From the NCBI GenBank assembly GCA_947174825.1, contig CAMWKN010000019.1, positions 1 to 10,486 on the forward strand: a stretch of 10,486 bases of DNA, written 5' to 3'. The stretch is from an uncultured Clostridium sp. Its GTDB lineage: Bacteria; Bacillota_A; Clostridia; Lachnospirales; Lachnospiraceae. Below the pieces are notes generated by a model, which ran no database searches, was not told the DNA's origin, and saw only the letters and a program-made list of their open reading frames with translations. Below are positions 6,198 through 10,486 of the stretch, one piece after another. A program made the position numbers and the translations under genes. Position 1 is the stretch's first letter, and each line of letters starts with the position of its first letter.

Positions 6198-9100
6198 TTA
6201 TTTATAAAGTTCTACTAACTTCTGTAAGTGCTCATAACGAGCCTTAGCTGCTTCCTCAGACTCCTTGAACAGCTTCTCAGCACGCTCTGGGAATGGTTTG
6301 ATCAGACGAGTATAACGAGCCTCGTTATTCAGGAATGCCTGATAGTCGTTAAAGTCTACACCCTTCTCAGATGTGAATGTGAATGGATTCTTGCCCTCTG
6401 CCTTTAATGCTGGGTTGAATGAGAACAGGTTCCAGTAACCAGCCTTAACGGCTTTCTTCATCTCATCCTGGCAGTGGTTCATACCACCCTTGGCAATACC
6501 ATGTAACTCACATGGTGCATAACCGATGATCAGTGATGGTCCTGGATATGCCTCAGCCTCAGCAATGGCTTTTACAGCCTGTGCCGGATTTGCACCTAAT
6601 GCGATCTGTGCTACATAGACATAACCATAGCTCATAGCGATCTCAGCCAGAGACTTCTTGCCGATTTCCTTACCAGCTGCTGCGAACTGACAAACCTCAC
6701 CAATATTGGAAGCTTTTGACGCCTGTCCGCCAGTGTTGGAGTACATCTCGGTATCGAATACCATAACGTTAACATTCTCACCAGATGCCAGCACATGATC
6801 TAATCCACCGAAGCCGATATCATATGCCCAACCGTCTCCACCGAAGATCCATACAGACTTCTTAGAGAGGTAATCTTTCTTGGCAAGTACAGCCTTGGAC
6901 TTCTCGCATCCACATTTCTCTAATGCAGCGATCAATTTCTCTGTTGGCTCTGCGTTTGCCTTGGTATCCTCTTTGGTTTCCATATATTTTGCAATAGCAT
7001 CTTTTACTTCTGCAGAAGCTTCGTCGGATGCTGCAATCTCCTCTAAGATCTCAATTGCCTGATCGCGGAGATATTTCTGTCCTACATACATTCCCAAACC
7101 ATGCTCTGCATTGTCCTCGAATAAGGAGTTAGACCAAGCTGGTCCCTTCTTGGAATCTTTGTTGACTGTGTATGGTGAAGTAGCTGCCGGGTTACCCCAG
7201 ATAGAAGAACATCCGGTTGCATTGGAGATGTACATCTGCTCACCAAACAACTGTGTTACCAGTCTTGCATAAGAGGTCTCTGCACAACCTGCACAAGATC
7301 CAGAGAACTCAAGCAGTGGCTGGTTGAACTGGCTGCCCTTTGGTGTGGTATCTGCAAATCCGCTGTCTTTCTTACCTACATTAGCTACTAAATAATCGAA
7401 TACTGGCTGCTGCTCAGACTGTGACTCCTGTGGTACCATCTTGATAGCACCTTCCTCAGCCTTTGGACATACCGTAATACACTCGCCACATCCCATACAA
7501 TCTAATGGAGATACACTCATGGTAAACTTGTACTCTCCAGCCTTTGGCTTGGTGTCAGACATCTTGGTCTGCTCTGGTGCTGCCTTTGCCTCATCCTCAG
7601 ATAACAGGAATGGACGAATAGTAGCATGGGAACATACAAATGCACAGTTGTTACACTGGATACAAGTATCTGGATCCCATACAGGAACAGTTACGGCTGT
7701 ACCACGCTTCTCATAAGCAGAAGCACCAGTCTCAAACTGTCCATCCGGATTCTCTGCAAATGCAGATACTGGCAGGCTGTCTCCATCCATCTTGGAGATT
7801 GGCTCTAACAGATCCTTCACTAACTTCACTACTTCCGGACGTCCCTCTAATTCCTTAGCTGGAGCATCTGGAGCAGGATTCTTCCAAGAATCCGGAACCT
7901 CTACCTTGTGTACTGCGTCTACACCGGCATCAATTGCCTTGTAGTTCATCTCTACGACTGCATCACCCTTCTTAGAGTAAGACTTCTTAGCAGCCTCTTT
8001 CATATATTCTACTGCCTGGTCGATCGGCATAACGTCTGCCAATTTGAAGAATGCAGACTGCAGGATGGTATTGGTACGTTTACCCATACCGATCTCGATT
8101 GCCTTGTCGATGGCATTGATGGTGTACAGCTGAATATTATTCTCTGCAATATATTTCTTAGCCTCTGCGTTCAGATGTTTCTCTAACTCTTCATCTGACC
8201 ACTGGCAGTTAATCATGAATACACCGCCTGGCTTAACATCCTGTGCCATCTTCATTCCCTGAATAACATAAGCTGGGTTGTGGCAAGCTACGAAGTCAGC
8301 CTGGTTGATATAGTAAGGACTCTTGATTGGGTTGTCACCAAAACGCAGATGGGAAATGGTAACACCACCAGTTTTCTTGGAGTCATACTGGAAATATGCC
8401 TGGATGTACTTGTCTGTGTGGTCACCGATGATCTTGGTAGAGTTCTTGTTAGCACCTACGGTACCATCTCCACCCAGACCCCAGAACTTGCACTCTTTGG
8501 TACCAGGTGCAGAAGTAATCGGAGCTGGCTTAACCTCTGGCAGACTCAAGTTGGTTACATCGTCCACAATACCGATGGTAAAACGTGGCTTTGGAGCATC
8601 CTTCTCTAATTCTTTATATACTGCAAATACAGAAGAAGGAGGAGTATCCTTAGAGCCCAAACCATAACGGCCGCCTGTCAGAACCACATCATTCATTCCT
8701 GCTTCACGAAGTGTAGTTGCTACATCTAAGTACAATGGATCACCCAGGGAACCTGGCTCTTTGGTACGGTCTAAGATAGCAATCTTCTTTGCAGTCTTAG
8801 GGATAACCTTTAACAATGCCTCAGAAGACCAAGGACGATACAGGCGAACCTTAATCAGACCAACCTTCTCTCCTGCTGCTGTCAGGTAATCAATGACTTC
8901 CTCTGCCACATCACAGATGGAACCCATAGCGATAATCACACGGTCAGCATCTGGCGCACCATAGTAGTTAAATAAACCGTAATCGGTACCTAACTTCTCA
9001 TTGATCTTATTCATATACTTCTCTACAACTGCTGGAAGTGCATCATACGCTTTGTTACAAGCCTCACGATGCTGGAAGAATACGTCACCGTTCTCGTGGG

Positions 9101-9752
9101 AACCACGAGCTGCCGGATGCTCTGGATTCAGTGCATGTGCACGGAACTCGTCTACGGCATCCATTGGACACATATCCTTGAGATCCTCATAATCCCACTT
9201 TTCGATCTTCTGGATCTCATGGGAGGTACGGAAACCATCGAAGAAATTAATGAAAGGAACCTTACCCTCTAAAGATGCACAGTGTGCAACCGGGCTTAAG
9301 TCCATTACTTCCTGAGGATTGGTCTCAGCTAACATGGCAAATCCTGTCTGACGGCAGGCATATACGTCACTGTGGTCACCGAAGATATTTAACGCATGGG
9401 TAGATACCGTACGCGCGGATACATCGAATACACAAGGTAACTGCTCACCTGCGATCTTGTACATATTAGGGATCATCAGTAAGAGTCCCTGTGATGCTGT
9501 AAATGTAGTAGTCAGTGCACCTGCTGCCAGAGAACCGTGTACAGTACCTGCGGCACCTGCCTCAGATTCCATCTCCACTACCTTTACTGTGCTTCCAAAA
9601 ATGTTTTTCTGTCCAGCTGCTGACCACATATCTACAGAGTCAGCCATTGGGCTGGATGGTGTGATTGGATAGATACCTGCTACTTCTGTGTAGGCATACG
9701 CCACATGTGCCGCAGCGGTATTTCCATCCATGGATTGTTTAGCTCTTGCCAT
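6198..9752 (-). CDS. nifJ: Pyruvate:ferredoxin (flavodoxin) oxidoreductase
   Basis: A 1184-residue single-chain enzyme that oxidises pyruvate with CoA to acetyl-CoA and CO2 and passes two electrons to ferredoxin or flavodoxin; cytoplasmic and central to anaerobic fermentation. Domain order is complete. Residues 28-35 YPITPSSP with T31, E64 and R114 match the pyruvate- and TPP-contacting residues of Desulfovibrio africanus PFOR. The gamma-type domain follows (GGDGTVGANKNS, YFQYDSKKTGGVT, HLRFGDNPI). The ferredoxin-like domain holds CIQCNNCAFVC (697-707) and CMGCGECITVC (752-762) for two 4Fe-4S clusters. The TPP domain has CAGC (820-823), C848 and C1081 for the proximal cluster, and GGDGWAYD (D973) with YSNTGGQ for Mg-TPP. 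It lacks the C-terminal extension that makes the D. africanus enzyme about 1230 residues, as do most clostridial forms. The ATG at 9752 has AGGAGG 10 bases upstream; a TTG at 9758 is too close to it. Its acetyl-CoA would feed acetate formation through Pta and AckA. Confidence 0.98.
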   Translation of the reverse strand: MARAKQSMDGNTAAAHVAYAYTEVAGIYPITPSSPMADSVDMWSAAGQKNIFGSTVKVVEMESEAGAAGTVHGSLAAGALTTTFTASQGLLLMIPNMYKIAGEQLPCVFDVSARTVSTHALNIFGDHSDVYACRQTGFAMLAETNPQEVMDLSPVAHCASLEGKVPFINFFDGFRTSHEIQKIEKWDYEDLKDMCPMDAVDEFRAHALNPEHPAARGSHENGDVFFQHREACNKAYDALPAVVEKYMNKINEKLGTDYGLFNYYGAPDADRVIIAMGSICDVAEEVIDYLTAAGEKVGLIKVRLYRPWSSEALLKVIPKTAKKIAILDRTKEPGSLGDPLYLDVATTLREAGMNDVVLTGGRYGLGSKDTPPSSVFAVYKELEKDAPKPRFTIGIVDDVTNLSLPEVKPAPITSAPGTKECKFWGLGGDGTVGANKNSTKIIGDHTDKYIQAYFQYDSKKTGGVTISHLRFGDNPIKSPYYINQADFVACHNPAYVIQGMKMAQDVKPGGVFMINCQWSDEELEKHLNAEAKKYIAENNIQLYTINAIDKAIEIGMGKRTNTILQSAFFKLADVMPIDQAVEYMKEAAKKSYSKKGDAVVEMNYKAIDAGVDAVHKVEVPDSWKNPAPDAPAKELEGRPEVVKLVKDLLEPISKMDGDSLPVSAFAENPDGQFETGASAYEKRGTAVTVPVWDPDTCIQCNNCAFVCSHATIRPFLLSEDEAKAAPEQTKMSDTKPKAGEYKFTMSVSPLDCMGCGECITVCPKAEEGAIKMVPQESQSEQQPVFDYLVANVGKKDSGFADTTPKGSQFNQPLLEFSGSCAGCAETSYARLVTQLFGEQMYISNATGCSSIWGNPAATSPYTVNKDSKKGPAWSNSLFEDNAEHGLGMYVGQKYLRDQAIEILEEIAASDEASAEVKDAIAKYMETKEDTKANAEPTEKLIAALEKCGCEKSKAVLAKKDYLSKKSVWIFGGDGWAYDIGFGGLDHVLASGENVNVMVFDTEMYSNTGGQASKASNIGEVCQFAAAGKEIGKKSLAEIAMSYGYVYVAQIALGANPAQAVKAIAEAEAYPGPSLIIGYAPCELHGIAKGGMNHCQDEMKKAVKAGYWNLFSFNPALKAEGKNPFTFTSEKGVDFNDYQAFLNNEARYTRLIKPFPERAEKLFKESEEAAKARYEHLQKLVELYK

Positions 9753-9786
9753 TTTCAATAATCCTCCTTTAAATTATAAATTCTGT

Positions 9787-9801
9787 GTGATATTTTATCA
9801 C
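9787..9801. promoter_or_regulatory. Palindromic operator candidate on the nifJ -10 region
   Basis: GTGATA and TATCAC are exact inverted repeats separated by TTT. The palindrome covers the putative nifJ -10 hexamer, the place where a repressor would act. GTGA/TCAC half-sites recall Rex and Crp/Fnr boxes, but those have a 6-base gap between GTGA and TCAC and this has 7, so I do not assign a regulator. Confidence 0.45.
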
Positions 9802-9820
9802 TTACTGTCAAAAAAGTAAA
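9792..9820 (-). promoter_or_regulatory. Putative promoter of nifJ
   Basis: Minus strand: TTTACT (9820-9815), 17 bases, TAAAAT (9797-9792). Transcription would start near 9785, about 33 bases before the ATG at 9752. The -35 is weak (four of six). A perfect TTGACA at 9811-9806 lies in the spacer but has no -10 at workable distance. The gene is probably highly expressed, so an activator or an unusual promoter is possible. Confidence 0.4.
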
Positions 9821-9896
9821 GAATCGTATGCTGGTTTTTGTTGACATTTCATAAAATTCACAAAAAATTTACATCCCTGCCCGTTTTGCCATGCAC

Positions 9897-9933
9897 TTCA
9901 AAAGGACACCGGGAAATTCGGTGTCCTTTTGAA
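9897..9933 (-). terminator. Intrinsic terminator of the BspA-like gene
   Basis: A perfect 15-bp stem (TTCAAAAGGACACCG and its reverse complement) closes a 7-base loop. The GC-rich core is followed by CCTTTT within the distal arm on both strands, so it is structurally a bidirectional terminator. On the minus strand it lies about 50 bases past the stop at 9986; no plus-strand gene ends here. It separates the BspA-like unit from nifJ. Confidence 0.8.
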
Positions 9934-9985
9934 AACTGTATAAATATTTTACATTTCATAATACAAACAGAGTGCAAAGTCTATC

Positions 9986-10486
9986 TCAATGATCAATATA
10001 AAAATCACATTCCGTTTTCTTACTACCTTGTCTCGCCTGTATGACAACATAACCTTTTTTCTTAACCTTTACTTTTATCCGGTTGGAGTTCTTATAACGT
10101 TTCAGAATTTTAACACGTTTATCGCCCTTGGTAACACTCCATGTTGTCTTTTTACTGCCTGCTGCCATATAAATATACATAACATCTCCCCGGGCTATTG
10201 GCGGATTCCTGTTGGCATCCCAACGAGGCATATATATAATATTTGTTGACCATAAAGCATCTTCCCCTATTTTCTTCACTTCCTCTAAATCAACAATTGT
10301 CGACAGTTTATAGCATCTCTGAAAAGCTCCACTTTTTATAGTCTTTGTTTTTTTGCCAAGAGATACTTTCTTTAGTTCCATACATGCATCAAAAGCACAT
10401 TTCCCAACTATTTTTGTGTTTTTTCCGGTATGCACTTTCCTAAGATACTTCTGCGAACAAAAAGCATATCCCGCAATGGTTTCCAC
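9986..10486 (-). CDS. BspA-like leucine-rich-repeat protein, C-terminal part (5' end outside window)
   Basis: The last 166 residues of a larger protein. The frame is open to the right edge, so the true start lies outside. Four LRR_5 (BspA/Treponema pallidum type) repeats run with an exact 23-residue period: the conserved AF/AL pairs fall at visible residues 8-9, 31-32, 54-55 and 77-78, each preceded by an I-G/S-x-x-(C/D) stretch and followed by L-x-x-V. A lysine-rich beta domain follows from about residue 95 to the end (TTWSVTKGDKRVKIL, IKVKVKKKGYVVIQA, KKTECDFYI), which looks like a bacterial Ig (Big_2-like) fold. Such proteins are usually secreted or surface-exposed in gut anaerobes and some bind host or bacterial partners. 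The signal peptide is not visible and the ligand cannot be told. There is no membrane anchor at the C-terminus. Confidence 0.8.
   Translation of the reverse strand: METIAGYAFCSQKYLRKVHTGKNTKIVGKCAFDACMELKKVSLGKKTKTIKSGAFQRCYKLSTIVDLEEVKKIGEDALWSTNIIYMPRWDANRNPPIARGDVMYIYMAAGSKKTTWSVTKGDKRVKILKRYKNSNRIKVKVKKKGYVVIQARQGSKKTECDFYIDH

Noticed and set aside
7441..8667. Several plus-strand open frames of 60-114 codons inside nifJ
   Set aside because: All lie antisense to conserved PFOR domains, lack good ribosome binding sites and resemble no protein family.
9787..9801. Assigning the nifJ palindrome as a Rex or Crp/Fnr box
   Set aside because: Those sites have six bases between GTGA and TCAC; here there are seven, and the outer bases do not fit TTGTGA/TCACAA.
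9773..9811. Consensus TATAAT (9778-9773) and consensus TTGACA (9811-9806) upstream of nifJ as one promoter
   Set aside because: They are 27 bases apart, too far for SigA. A start from the TATAAT alone would fall inside the ribosome binding site. The weaker TTTACT-17-TAAAAT pair fits better.
9841..9896. Plus-strand TTGACA at 9841 as a promoter for a gene or small RNA
   Set aside because: There is no -10-like hexamer at 16-18 bases, and no plus-strand gene or structured RNA follows except the terminator hairpin of the minus-strand gene.
1..10486. Search for tRNA or rRNA genes, CRISPR arrays, transposases, phage genes or a novel defence system
   Set aside because: No cloverleaf-like sequence, spaced direct repeats or mobile-element proteins were seen. 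All long coding regions are explained by housekeeping genes or secreted proteins.

Overview
The window looks like chromosomal DNA of an anaerobic, low-to-moderate G+C Firmicute, most likely a member of the Lachnospiraceae or a close clostridial relative. The grounds are the form of ribosomal protein L32 (MSICPKNKSS start, four-cysteine zinc finger), a single-chain pyruvate:ferredoxin oxidoreductase, a divergent tmcAL/ackA pair, strong AGGAGG ribosome binding sites, consensus SigA-type promoters, and secreted lysine-rich Ig-like and BspA-type leucine-rich-repeat proteins. The genus is not decidable from the sequence alone.

Layout from left to right: (1) the first 169 codons of an RmlD-like NAD(P)-dependent sugar-nucleotide reductase (minus strand, 3' end outside the window), with its own promoter and a leader that contains a terminator-like hairpin; (2) rpmF (L32, minus) with a perfect consensus promoter and a strong terminator; (3) ackA (acetate kinase, minus); (4) tmcAL (tRNA-Met cytidine acetate ligase, plus), divergent from ackA, the two putative promoters overlapping on the same ~36 bp; (5) a 716-residue secreted multi-domain Ig-like protein of unknown role (minus), convergent with tmcAL; (6) nifJ/por (pyruvate:ferredoxin oxidoreductase, 1184 residues, minus), with a palindrome on its putative -10 element; (7) the C-terminal 166 residues of a BspA-like leucine-rich-repeat protein (minus), open at the right edge.

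The metabolic theme is pyruvate-to-acetate fermentation. NifJ makes acetyl-CoA and reduced ferredoxin from pyruvate, and AckA makes ATP and acetate from acetyl phosphate. The phosphotransacetylase that would link them is not in the window. TmcAL consumes acetate and ATP to acetylate C34 of elongator tRNA-Met, so the divergent ackA/tmcAL pair joins an acetate producer to an acetate user. Every minus-strand gene appears to be its own transcription unit: most have a recognisable promoter and/or an intrinsic terminator whose stem is more complete in the minus-strand RNA (G-U pairs) than in the plus-strand RNA.

I see no tRNA or rRNA gene, CRISPR array, transposase, phage gene or defence system. 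Most of the window is ordinary housekeeping sequence. The points worth a second look are regulatory (overlapping divergent promoters, promoter-embedded inverted repeats, a leader hairpin), the missing yceD/DUF177 gene between ackA and rpmF, and the uncharacterised secreted protein.
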